From positions 1-28,332 of the forward strand of contig DATAVK010000004.1 in assembly GCA_036267755.1 (NCBI GenBank): a stretch of DNA of 28,332 bases, given 5' to 3'. The notes under the pieces are model-generated. The model was not told where the DNA came from, made no database searches, and saw only the letters and a program-made list of their open reading frames with translations. Of the stretch, positions 1 to 7,563 are shown piece by piece. Source of the DNA: DATAVK01 sp036267755 (GTDB lineage: Bacteria; Actinomycetota; Actinomycetes; JAFAQI01). Each line of letters begins with the position of its first letter. Position 1 is the first letter of the stretch. A program made the position numbers and the translations under genes.

Positions 1-1
1 G

Positions 2-1168
2 ACGGTCCACGACTCCGGCGCCGAGCGCACGTTGCTCGCCGATGTCGCGCACGAGCTTGGAGTGCCGTTTGCGGCCATCTCCGCGACCACCACGCAACGC
101 TTGGCCGGCCTGCTCGACAGCGGTCTCGAGGCGGTGAACCCGCTCGACGTGTGGGGCACCGGCGCGCACACCAGGACGTTGTTCGCCGACTGCCTGCGCG
201 CGATGGTCGCCGACCCGTCCGTCGCAGCCGCCGGGCTCGCGGTCGACCTGGTCGAGGAGTACGACGGCGACACGGCGTACGCCGATGCCGTCCTGGACGT
301 CCACGCCGAGACCGAGAAGCCATTGGTAGTGCTCAGCAATCTGGCCAGCGCGATCTCACTTGAGACGGCGACCCGGCTGCGGTCACACGGTGTCCCGGTG
401 CTGGAAGGTACGGCAAGTGGGTTGGTCGCGCTGCGCCACCTGATCTCAGCCCGGGAGCGAGCTGAGCGACCGGCGGCCGTCGTACCCGTTATCGACGAAG
501 CCCGCCGCGACCGGTGGCTAGCCCGGCTGGCCGCTGGCGACCTGCTGCCCGAGACCAGCCTCGCGCTGCTCGCCGACTATGGCGTCGACGTCGTCGGCAC
601 CCGACACGTCACCAGCCGCGACGGCGCGGTCGCCGCCGCTGGCGAGCTCGGCTTCCCGGTCGTCCTCAAGACCGACTCGCCGGCCATCACCCACAAGACC
701 GAGGTCGGCGGCGTGCGGCTCGGCCTGGCTGACTCGGCTGCGGTGGCGGCGGCGTACGACGACATCGCGGGGCGGCTGGGGCCGGACGTGATGGTCGCGC
801 AGACCGCACCCACGGGGGTCGAGCTGTCGCTCGGCATCGTGCGAGATGCCCAGCTCGGCCCGCTCGTCGTGGTCGCCGCGGGTGGGGTTCTGGTCGAGCT
901 GCTCGCCGATCGGGCCGTCGCGCTGCCGCCCGCGGACGCGGCCGGAGCCCGCCGGATGCTGGACCGGCTGCGGCTGCGTCCCATGCTGGACGGCATCCGC
1001 GGCGCCGACGCGGCGAACGTCGATGCGGTATGTGCTGCGGTCGTCGCGGTATCGACGATCGCCGTCGAGCTCGGCGACGCCCTCGACGCCCTCGACGTCA
1101 ACCCGGTGCTGGCCGGCCCGCAGCGATGCGTCGCCGTCGACGTACTCGTCGTCCCTACCCCCGCGTGA
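2..1168 (+). CDS. NDP-forming acyl-CoA synthetase, C-terminal part (5' truncated by window)
   Basis: The reading frame is open from base 2, so the gene begins outside the window; 388 residues are visible. It matches the C-terminal half of the acetate-CoA ligase (ADP-forming) / protein acyltransferase-like family, which makes acyl-CoA from an acid, CoA and a nucleoside triphosphate and is usually about 700 residues long. The first ~150 visible residues look like the succinyl-CoA ligase-like domain. From about residue 165 an ATP-grasp domain follows, with the typical stretch GFPVVLKTDSPAITHKTEVG and the closing ALDALDVNPVL motif, where the Asp and Asn are expected to bind metal. The N-terminal CoA-binding Rossmann domain lies upstream of the window. 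The next gene converges on it with a gap of only 13 bases. The substrate cannot be told; the acyl-CoA dehydrogenase nearby suggests acyl-CoA metabolism. Confidence 0.85.
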   Translation, partial: TVHDSGAERTLLADVAHELGVPFAAISATTTQRLAGLLDSGLEAVNPLDVWGTGAHTRTLFADCLRAMVADPSVAAAGLAVDLVEEYDGDTAYADAVLDVHAETEKPLVVLSNLASAISLETATRLRSHGVPVLEGTASGLVALRHLISARERAERPAAVVPVIDEARRDRWLARLAAGDLLPETSLALLADYGVDVVGTRHVTSRDGAVAAAGELGFPVVLKTDSPAITHKTEVGGVRLGLADSAAVAAAYDDIAGRLGPDVMVAQTAPTGVELSLGIVRDAQLGPLVVVAAGGVLVELLADRAVALPPADAAGARRMLDRLRLRPMLDGIRGADAANVDAVCAAVVAVSTIAVELGDALDALDVNPVLAGPQRCVAVDVLVVPTPA

Positions 1169-1181
1169 TCACCGCGAGTTT

Positions 1182-1532
1182 TTAAAAGATGGCGTAGACC
1201 TTGCGGACCGTCTCGTGGATGTCCCAGACGCCGGACCAGCCCTTCGGGAAGATCGCGACGTCGCCGGCGTTGACCTCGGTCGGCTCGCCGCCGTCGGGCG
1301 TGACCGTCATCCGGCCGGCGATCAGGTGGATGACCTCGTGGGTGTCGAGCAGCCAGCGTGACGGTCCGGCCTCGCACTCCCAGATCCCGGCGGTGGCGTC
1401 ACCCGCTGTCCACAACGTGAGACCCCACGTCGCCATGGCCGGTCCGGTTGCTTCGTCGAGCGGGCCCCAGTCCTCGAGCTCGGCATCCAGAGCGCCGGCG
1501 AGGTGGGGGGTGAGCACGGGGGCAGTGGTCAT
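1182..1532 (-). CDS. Cupin_3 (DUF861-type) cupin protein
   Basis: This 116-residue protein is a single small beta-barrel. The conserved run THEVIHLIAGRMTVTP, then EVNAGDVAIFPKGWSGVWDI and ETVRKVYAI, is typical of the Cupin_3/DUF861 family (related to ureidoglycine aminohydrolase cupins). The metal-ligand pattern is weak: His, Glu and His occur around the first motif, but the second motif lacks a clear His. The start was placed at 1532 because its ATG overlaps the TGA of the upstream FAD oxidase (ATGA), a sign of translational coupling; a longer frame extending upstream is only a shadow of that gene. Proteins of this family often sit beside FAD-dependent amine oxidases, so a role in the same amine or amino-acid catabolic step is likely, but its reaction is unknown. 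Confidence 0.85.
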   Translation of the reverse strand: MTTAPVLTPHLAGALDAELEDWGPLDEATGPAMATWGLTLWTAGDATAGIWECEAGPSRWLLDTHEVIHLIAGRMTVTPDGGEPTEVNAGDVAIFPKGWSGVWDIHETVRKVYAIF

Positions 1533-2761
1533 GCAGTGGTCCTTTCGGGGAACGGCAAAGCGATCGGGTCGGCGGCCAGCGAGCTGCGGCCGTCGGCATC
1601 GAACCGGGTCAGTCCGAGGTCTGTGACGTCGACGAGGTCCGTCGTACCGGTCGCCGCGAGGTCGGCGGCGACCTTCGCAACACCAGGTCCCCACATCATC
1701 CCGTGGCCACCTGCCGCCGCGAGAACGGTTCCGGTGATGGGTCCGCCGTCGGTGATAACCGGTCCGAGGATCGGCAGGTGGTCGGGCGTGTAGTCGATCG
1801 TCGCCGCCCACATCCGTCGTACCCCGAGGCCGGCAGTGGCAGGGATGACCTGTGCCATCCGGGCGCGCATCTTGGCGAAGTAGTCCTCGTCGAAGCGCGG
1901 GGATTCTCCGGGTGGCTCGTCGGGGTTGCTCATGCCCCACTGCAGGCCGCCGCTCTCGTCGGGCCGCCAGTAGATGCCGGACGCCAGGTCGAAGGCCATC
2001 GGGAGCTCGTGCACCGGGAGGTCGGGACTGACCTCCATGACGACCACCTGGTGTCGGGCGCCGCCGACCGGGACCCGGGCACCGGCGAGTGAGCCGACTG
2101 CGCCGAGTTGCGGGCCGCCGGTCAATACGACGCGTTCGGTCGCGATGGTGCCCGCGGTGGTCCGCACGCCGCGGACCGCGCCGTCGCTGACGTCGAGACC
2201 GGTGAACCGGGTTCGCTCGACGATGGGTACGTCGGCATCGATCAGCGCAGCGGTGTAGGCGAGGACGTTGCGGGGTGGCTCGAGGTAGCCATCACCGGCC
2301 GCGTACGACGCCCCAAGGGCCGCGCCCGTCGCCATGCCAGTGCGCATCGCGTCCAGCGCTGCCGCGTCGAGCCACTCCACGTCGAGACCCAGCGACTGCT
2401 GCATCGCGATCCGCGCGTGGGCCTGCTCGATCTCGGGCTCGCTGAACGCGGGCATCAGGTAGCCCTGCTCGACGAAGCCGGAGTCCAGCGGGTAGCGGTC
2501 GCGCTGTGAGAGGTAGAACTCGCGGCTGAACATCCCCAGCCGGACCGCGGTCTCGGTGCCACCCTGCGCGCGGACCATGCCGGCCGCGCGGCTACTCGCG
2601 CCCTGACCGAGCGTGCCGGCCTCGACCACGACGACGTCGCGGAGGCCGTGCTCACGCAGGAAGACGGCGCACCAGCCGCCGACGGTGCCACCACCGACCA
2701 CGACAGCGTCGGCGGTGGACGGGAGCTCGCCGTGCCTGGACATCGCTCCGGACGCTTCCAT
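1529..2761 (-). CDS. DadA/sarcosine oxidase-like FAD-dependent oxidoreductase
   Basis: The 410-residue protein starts with a dinucleotide-binding fold, ADAVVVGGGTVGG, followed by VVVVEAGTLGQGASSRAAG, the usual FAD-contacting region of the DAO/DadA family (D-amino acid dehydrogenase, sarcosine and dimethylglycine dehydrogenases). The C-terminal part has the second FAD contact, DHLPILGPV followed by AAGGHGMMWGPGVAK. It should oxidise a secondary or primary amine of an amino acid to an imine; the substrate is not predictable. It is coupled to the cupin gene by an ATGA overlap. The start is uncertain: ATG 2761 lies right beside a palindromic operator candidate and has no Shine-Dalgarno, whereas ATG 2743 (404 residues) also leaves a complete FAD fold. 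The gene is divergent from the acyl-CoA dehydrogenase at 2813. Confidence 0.85.
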   Translation of the reverse strand: MEASGAMSRHGELPSTADAVVVGGGTVGGWCAVFLREHGLRDVVVVEAGTLGQGASSRAAGMVRAQGGTETAVRLGMFSREFYLSQRDRYPLDSGFVEQGYLMPAFSEPEIEQAHARIAMQQSLGLDVEWLDAAALDAMRTGMATGAALGASYAAGDGYLEPPRNVLAYTAALIDADVPIVERTRFTGLDVSDGAVRGVRTTAGTIATERVVLTGGPQLGAVGSLAGARVPVGGARHQVVVMEVSPDLPVHELPMAFDLASGIYWRPDESGGLQWGMSNPDEPPGESPRFDEDYFAKMRARMAQVIPATAGLGVRRMWAATIDYTPDHLPILGPVITDGGPITGTVLAAAGGHGMMWGPGVAKVAADLAATGTTDLVDVTDLGLTRFDADGRSSLAADPIALPFPERTTA

Positions 2762-2762
2762 A

Positions 2763-2778
2763 GACTGAACCGTCAGTC
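2763..2778. promoter_or_regulatory. Palindromic operator candidate in divergent promoter
   Basis: GACTGAACCGTCAGTC is an inverted repeat with perfect 6-base arms and a 4-base centre. It lies in the 51-base gap between the divergent FAD oxidase and acyl-CoA dehydrogenase genes. The layout resembles operators of TetR-family repressors of acyl-CoA or amine catabolism. No regulator gene is adjacent, so the binding protein is unknown. Confidence 0.45.
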
Positions 2779-2812
2779 AATAGCGAGCGTGGCGATCGGC
2801 AGGAGTGTTCCG

Positions 2813-3979
2813 ATGTACGGGCTCACGGCAGAGGATCTGGCAGTCCAGGCAAACGCTCGGGAGTTCGTCGACTCCCTGATCCCGCTCGAGGTCGAGGCCG
2901 AGCTGGCCGGCGGCGTGCTGCCGCCAGAGGTGAGCGCCGCGCACCACGCCGAGGCGCTCGACCGGGGGCTGTGCGCGACCAACATCCCCAAGTCGGCGGG
3001 CGGCGTCGGCCTGACCGCGTTGCAGCAGGTATTGGTCCAGGAGCAGGGCGGTCGCGCCACTAACGGGCTGGCCTGGGTGATGGCCACGCCGCCGAGCTGG
3101 TTCGTCGACGTGGCGACCGACCACCAGCGCGAGCAGTGGCTCGAGCCGACGATTCGCGGCGACAAGCACGAGTGCTACGCGATCACCGAGGAGTTCGCCG
3201 GCTCGGACCTCAGCGACATCACGACGACCGCCCGGCTCGACGGCGACAGCTACCTCGTCAGCGGTGAGAAGTGGCACGTCACGTCGTACAACTTCGCGTC
3301 CTACGCCTTCGTGCAGGCGCGGCTGGTCGGCGGCGACCACGACGGCGACCAAGTGCTGCTCATCGTCGATCTGCCGTCGCCCGGGGTCGAGGTAGTGCGG
3401 ACGCCGGCCTTCTCGCACACCATTCCCGACGAGCATCCGATCGTGCGGTTCACCGACGTCCGGGTTCCGGCAGCGAATCTGGTCGGCACCGAGCAGGACG
3501 GGATGAGCTTCGCCTACGAGTGGTTCCGCTTCGAGCGGATCATGGTCGCGGCGCGGTGCCTCGGTGCGGCCGACCGGTTGCTCGCCGAGTCCACGGCGTT
3601 CGCGCAGCAGCGGATCGTCGGTGGCGAGCGGCTGATTTCCTACCAGCTGATCGCGGCGATGCTCGCCGACATGGCGACGGAGCTGTTCGCCGCCCGGGCC
3701 ATGGTCTACGAGGTCGCCCGGTCGATCGACGACGGCACCGACCGCAAGGTCCTGCACGGCCGGGCGTCGATGGCGAAGCTGTACGCCTCGGAGATGGCGG
3801 GGCGCGCGGCCGACCGCGCCACCCAGATCTTCGGTGGCCGTGGCTACATGCGGGAAAACGTCGCCGAGCGGTTCACCCGCGAGCTGCGGGTGGAGCGGAT
3901 CTGGGAGGGCGCCAGCGAGATCCAGCGCCTGATCATCGGCGGGCAGCTCGACCGCCGCGGCCCGTCGGCTCTGCTCTGA
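2813..3979 (+). CDS. Acyl-CoA dehydrogenase
   Basis: The 388-residue protein has the length and domain order of acyl-CoA dehydrogenases: an alpha-helical N-terminal domain, a beta middle domain around residues 120-225 (YAITEEFAGSDLSD and YLVSGEKWHVTS, the FAD-binding and substrate-side strands) and a C-terminal helical domain. The family ending RIWEGASEIQRLIIG is present, and its Glu is at the position of the usual catalytic base. It would introduce a trans-2 double bond into an acyl-CoA thioester, passing electrons to ETF. The start is the ATG at 2813, preceded by AGGAG at 2801-2805 with 7 bases between; the open frame further upstream is antisense to the FAD oxidase and not real. Chain length or branched-chain preference cannot be judged. 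Confidence 0.93.
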   Translation: MYGLTAEDLAVQANAREFVDSLIPLEVEAELAGGVLPPEVSAAHHAEALDRGLCATNIPKSAGGVGLTALQQVLVQEQGGRATNGLAWVMATPPSWFVDVATDHQREQWLEPTIRGDKHECYAITEEFAGSDLSDITTTARLDGDSYLVSGEKWHVTSYNFASYAFVQARLVGGDHDGDQVLLIVDLPSPGVEVVRTPAFSHTIPDEHPIVRFTDVRVPAANLVGTEQDGMSFAYEWFRFERIMVAARCLGAADRLLAESTAFAQQRIVGGERLISYQLIAAMLADMATELFAARAMVYEVARSIDDGTDRKVLHGRASMAKLYASEMAGRAADRATQIFGGRGYMRENVAERFTRELRVERIWEGASEIQRLIIGGQLDRRGPSALL

Positions 3980-4064
3980 CCCCCTCTTGACAGCAGGACC
4001 TGTCGGCGCTGCGCTGGACGCTCGTTCAGGTCGGTACGCCGACCGTTGGCTCCAGGGGGTAGCA

Positions 4065-4433
4065 GTGGCGCAGCCTGTCGTTCATTTCGAGGTCATCGGC
4101 CGGGACGCGGCCAAGCTCACGTCGTACTACTCGTCGCTGTTCGGGTGGGAGGTCAACGCTGACAACCCGATGAACTACGGGATGGTGGCCGCGGCTCCCA
4201 CCGGGCAGGAAGGGGTGGGCTCCATCGGTGGTGGGATCGGAAGTGCTCCGGACGGGTACGACGGACACGCGACGTTCTATGTCGCCGTACCGGACGTCGA
4301 AGCGGCGCTCGTCCGCGCCGAGGAGCTGGGCGGCTCCCGCATGATGGGCCCGGAGGATGTCGGTCCGGAGATGCAGATCGGCCTGTTCAACGATCCCGAG
4401 GGCCATCTCGTCGGAGTCGTCAGCGGCGGATAG
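4065..4433 (+). CDS. VOC (glyoxalase/bleomycin resistance/dioxygenase) family protein
   Basis: The 122-residue protein consists of one vicinal-oxygen-chelate fold: VVHFEVIGRDAAKLTSYYSS and LFGWEV at the start, and the closing GLFNDPEGHLVGVV pattern. The paired betaalphabetabetabeta units and the ATFYVAVPDVEAALVRAEEL stretch are typical of small VOC proteins. Of the usual metal ligands, an N-terminal His and the Glu of DPEGH can be seen. The start was chosen at GTG 4065 because AGGGGG at 4054-4059 sits 5 bases upstream; a longer frame from TTG 3987 has no family similarity in its extra 26 residues. The substrate is unknown. It may follow the acyl-CoA dehydrogenase in the same transcript (85-base gap). 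Confidence 0.85.
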   Translation: MAQPVVHFEVIGRDAAKLTSYYSSLFGWEVNADNPMNYGMVAAAPTGQEGVGSIGGGIGSAPDGYDGHATFYVAVPDVEAALVRAEELGGSRMMGPEDVGPEMQIGLFNDPEGHLVGVVSGG

Positions 4434-4434
4434 C

Positions 4435-4496
4435 GCGATCCTCGTCGCACGCAACGTGATTGGGCGCGATCTGCGTCGCGCTCAACGTGGTGGGGG
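4435..4496. repeat. Two-copy 31-base imperfect tandem repeat with hairpin
   Basis: Copies at 4435-4465 and 4466-4496 agree at 24 of 31 positions when compared base by base. Both start GCGATC and share CAACGTG. Across the junction, 4460-4485 can fold into a 10-bp stem (one G-U pair) with a 6-base loop TCTGCG, lacking a T-tract. It fills the gap between the VOC gene and argS and could end transcription of the former. Confidence 0.6.
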
Positions 4497-4525
4497 GAGC
4501 GGTCGCTAGCCGATAGCCTGGAGCG

Positions 4526-6181
4526 GTGACCCCGGCCGACCTGTCGAGCGCTGTCGCGTCGGCAATCCAGACGGCCGTCGCCGACGGCGAGCTCACCGTG
4601 ACGCCACCGGAGACGGTGACCGTCGAGCGGCCGAAGAATCGCGACCACGGTGACTACGCCACCAACGCCGCGCTGCAGCTGGCGAAGCCGGCCGGACGCC
4701 CGCCGCGGGAGATCGCCGAGATCATCGCGGTCCGGCTCCGCGGGTACGACGGTGTCGACACGGTCGAGATCGCCGGGCCCGGGTTCCTCAACATCAGGCT
4801 GTCTCAGCAGGCCCAAGGAGAGATCGCCCAGCGGATCGTCGCCGCCGGCCCCGAGTACGGCGGCAGCGATGTGCTCGCCAAGGAGCGCATCAACCTCGAG
4901 TTCGTCTCGGCCAATCCGACCGGACCGCTGACCATCGGTTCGGTGCGGTGGGCCGCCGTCGGCGATGCGCTCGGTCGGATACTCACCGCGTCGGGCGCGG
5001 ACGTGAGCCGCGAGTACTACTTCAACGACGCAGGCGCCCAGATCGAGCGGTTCGCCCGGTCGCTGCTCGCCGTGGCCCGGGGCCAGGACGCACCGGAGGA
5101 CGGGTACGCCGGCGAGTACATCAACGACATCGCCGCCGACGTGGTTCGGATCGATCCCGGTGTCCTCGACCGCGACGACGAGGCGGCCCAGCAGGTCTTC
5201 CACACCCTCGGCGTCGAGCTGATGTTCGCCGAGATCCGGCAGTCGCTGGAGAACTTCGGCGTCCACTTCGACGTCTACTTCAGCGAGCGGACGCTGCACG
5301 AGACCGGCGCGATCCAGCACGCGCTGGATACGTTGCGGGCCCAGGGCCACGTCTTCGAAGCCGACGGCGCGGTCTGGTTGCGCACCACCGACTTCGGCGA
5401 CGCCAAGGACCGGGTTCTCGTGCGTAGCAACGGCGAGGCCACCTACTTCGCGGCCGATGCCGCCTACTACGTCAACAAGCGGGAGCGAGGGTTCGACCGC
5501 GTCGTCATCATGCTCGGTGCCGACCACCACGGGTACGTCGGCCGGCTCAAGGCGATCGCTGCCTGCGCGGGTGATGATCCCGAGCGCAACATCGAGATCC
5601 TGATCGGGCAGTTCGTGAACCTCGTCAAGGACGGCCAGCCGGTCCGGATGAGCAAGCGCGCCGGCAACGTCGTCCTGCTTGCCGATCTCGTCGAGGCGAT
5701 CGGCGTGGACGCCGCCCGTTACGCCCTGGCCCGCTACAGCAGCGACTCGCCCATCGACCTCGATCTCGACCTGTGGTCGCGGCAGACCAATGACAACCCC
5801 GTGTTCTACGTGCAGTACGCGCACGCCCGGATCTCGTCGCTGCTGCGCAACGCGAAAGACCTCGGCATCGACCGCGGCACGGACTTCGACACGTCGCTGC
5901 TGGCTGACCCGCACGAGTCCGATCTACTGGGCGCGCTGGGGGAGTTCCCACGCGTCGTTGCCAGCGCCGCCGAGCTGCGCGAGCCGCACCGGGTGGCTCG
6001 CTACCTCGAGGTGCTGGCCGCCACCTATCACCGCTTCTACGACGCCTGCCGCGTGCTGCCCATGGGTGACGAGCCGGCGACCGACCTCACCGTCGCCCGG
6101 CTCTGGCTGGTCGAGGCCACGCGAGTTGTCCTCGCCAACGGCCTGGGGTTGCTGGGCGTGAGCGCTCCGGAGCGGATGTGA
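4526..6181 (+). CDS. argS: Arginyl-tRNA synthetase
   Basis: The 551-residue protein attaches arginine to tRNA-Arg. The N-terminal tRNA D-loop-binding domain occupies about residues 1-90 (DHGDYATNAALQLAK). The catalytic core follows, with the KMSKS-type loop RMSKRAGNVV at about residue 375 and the C-terminal anticodon-binding helical domain ending APERM, as in mycobacterial ArgRS. The class I HIGH signature, which in actinobacterial ArgRS usually reads HIGG, is here TIGS at residues 136-139 (4931-4942). GTG 4526 is 6 bases after TAGCCT at 4514-4519, a possible -10 element, which would make the transcript leaderless; the GGAG at 4520-4523 is too close to act as a normal ribosome site. The stop overlaps the start of lysA by 4 bases. 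Confidence 0.97.
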   Translation: MTPADLSSAVASAIQTAVADGELTVTPPETVTVERPKNRDHGDYATNAALQLAKPAGRPPREIAEIIAVRLRGYDGVDTVEIAGPGFLNIRLSQQAQGEIAQRIVAAGPEYGGSDVLAKERINLEFVSANPTGPLTIGSVRWAAVGDALGRILTASGADVSREYYFNDAGAQIERFARSLLAVARGQDAPEDGYAGEYINDIAADVVRIDPGVLDRDDEAAQQVFHTLGVELMFAEIRQSLENFGVHFDVYFSERTLHETGAIQHALDTLRAQGHVFEADGAVWLRTTDFGDAKDRVLVRSNGEATYFAADAAYYVNKRERGFDRVVIMLGADHHGYVGRLKAIAACAGDDPERNIEILIGQFVNLVKDGQPVRMSKRAGNVVLLADLVEAIGVDAARYALARYSSDSPIDLDLDLWSRQTNDNPVFYVQYAHARISSLLRNAKDLGIDRGTDFDTSLLADPHESDLLGALGEFPRVVASAAELREPHRVARYLEVLAATYHRFYDACRVLPMGDEPATDLTVARLWLVEATRVVLANGLGLLGVSAPERM

Positions 6182-7563
6182 GGCCGCATCCGGCGGGTGC
6201 GCTGCACGGCGACGTCACGCCGGCGCCGCACCAACTCGGCCCCGCGCCGCGCGATCTCGGCGCCCTCGAGCCCGCGATCTGGCCGATCGGCGCGTGCCGT
6301 GAGGACGGCAGCATCCGGCTCGGCGGGGTCGATGTCCGCGACCTGGTCCGCCGTCACGGCAGCCCGTCGTACGTGCTCGTCGAGGATGACTTCCGCGCCC
6401 GGTGCCGCGGCTACCGGGAAGCCTTTGGTCCGGACGTCGACGTCTACTACGCCGCCAAGGCGTTGCTCACCAAGACCGTGGTCCGATGGATCGACGAGGA
6501 GGACCTCTCCCTTGACGTCGCGACCGGGGGCGAGCTGGCGACGGCGCTCGCTGCGGACTTCCCCCCAGCCCGAATCTTGGTGCACGGCAACAACAAATCG
6601 GTCGAGGAGATCCGGCAGGCGGTCGCCGCCGGAGTCGGCCGCGTCGTCATCGACAGCGACATCGAGATCGACCGGTTGGCCGCCGCTGCCGAGGCAGCCG
6701 GGATCCGGCAGCAGGTGCTGGTCCGGGTCACGGTCGGCGTCGAGGCGCACACCCACGAGTTCATCGCGACCGCTCATGAGGACCAGAAGTTCGGGTTCTC
6801 GTTGGCGAGCGGGGCGGCGCTCGACGCGGTACGACGGGTCGTCGCGTCACCGGCGCTGGAGCTCGTGGGGTTGCACAGCCACATCGGGTCGCAGATCTTC
6901 GACACCGCCGCGTTCGAGGTGGCGGCCCACCGCGTTGTCGCGCTGCTCGCGACGGTTCGTGACGCCGTCGGCGTGACGCTTCCCGAGCTCGACCTCGGCG
7001 GCGGCCTCGGCATCGCTTACACGACGGACGACGACCCGGCGGACGTGGCCGACGTTGCCAAGCAGCTTCGCGGGATCGTCGAGCGCGAGTGTGCGTCGGC
7101 TGGCCTGATGGTGCCGCGGCTCGCCGTCGAGCCGGGCCGTGCGATCGCGGGTCCCTCTGGCGTCACGCTCTACGAGGTCGGCACGGTCAAGGACGTCGAC
7201 CACATCCGCAGCTATGTCAGCGTCGACGGCGGCATGAGCGACAACATCCGGACCGCGCTCTACGGCTCGGACTACACCGTGGTCCTCGCCTCGCGCGACA
7301 GCTCGGCCCAGCCGATGCTGTGCCGGGTAGTGGGCAAGCACTGCGAGGCCGGTGACGTCATCGTCCGAGACGCCTGGTTGCCGGGCGACCTGACCCCGGG
7401 CGACCTGCTCGCCGTCGCCGCGACCGGCGCGTACTGCCGGTCGATGGCCAGCAACTACAACGCCGTACCCCGCCCGCCGGTCGTTGCGGTTCGCAACGGG
7501 GAGTCCCGCGAGCTGATCCGGCGCGAGTCGATCGACGACCTGCTCGCGCTGGACGTCGGATGA
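6178..7563 (+). CDS. lysA: Diaminopimelate decarboxylase
   Basis: The 461-residue PLP enzyme decarboxylates meso-diaminopimelate to L-lysine, the last step of lysine synthesis. YYAAKALLTK near residue 94 holds the PLP lysine. HSHIGSQIFD (about residue 228), the glycine-rich phosphate-binding segment LDLGGGLGI (about 274) and EPGRAIAGP (about 318) are family landmarks, and the C-terminal GAYCRSMASNYNAVPRPP region closes the active site across the dimer. The GTG start lies inside the GTGA that ends argS, giving translational coupling, and the stop overlaps hom by ATGA. argS-lysA adjacency is well known in Actinobacteria. The first ~35 residues, before the barrel, are poorly conserved. Confidence 0.97.
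   Translation: MRPHPAGALHGDVTPAPHQLGPAPRDLGALEPAIWPIGACREDGSIRLGGVDVRDLVRRHGSPSYVLVEDDFRARCRGYREAFGPDVDVYYAAKALLTKTVVRWIDEEDLSLDVATGGELATALAADFPPARILVHGNNKSVEEIRQAVAAGVGRVVIDSDIEIDRLAAAAEAAGIRQQVLVRVTVGVEAHTHEFIATAHEDQKFGFSLASGAALDAVRRVVASPALELVGLHSHIGSQIFDTAAFEVAAHRVVALLATVRDAVGVTLPELDLGGGLGIAYTTDDDPADVADVAKQLRGIVERECASAGLMVPRLAVEPGRAIAGPSGVTLYEVGTVKDVDHIRSYVSVDGGMSDNIRTALYGSDYTVVLASRDSSAQPMLCRVVGKHCEAGDVIVRDAWLPGDLTPGDLLAVAATGAYCRSMASNYNAVPRPPVVAVRNGESRELIRRESIDDLLALDVG

Noticed and set aside
4277..5914. 545-codon open frame on the minus strand opposite argS
   Set aside because: Composition is Val/Asp/Arg/Gly-rich without any recognisable motif, and argS on the other strand is certain. Such frames are normal shadows in very GC-rich DNA.
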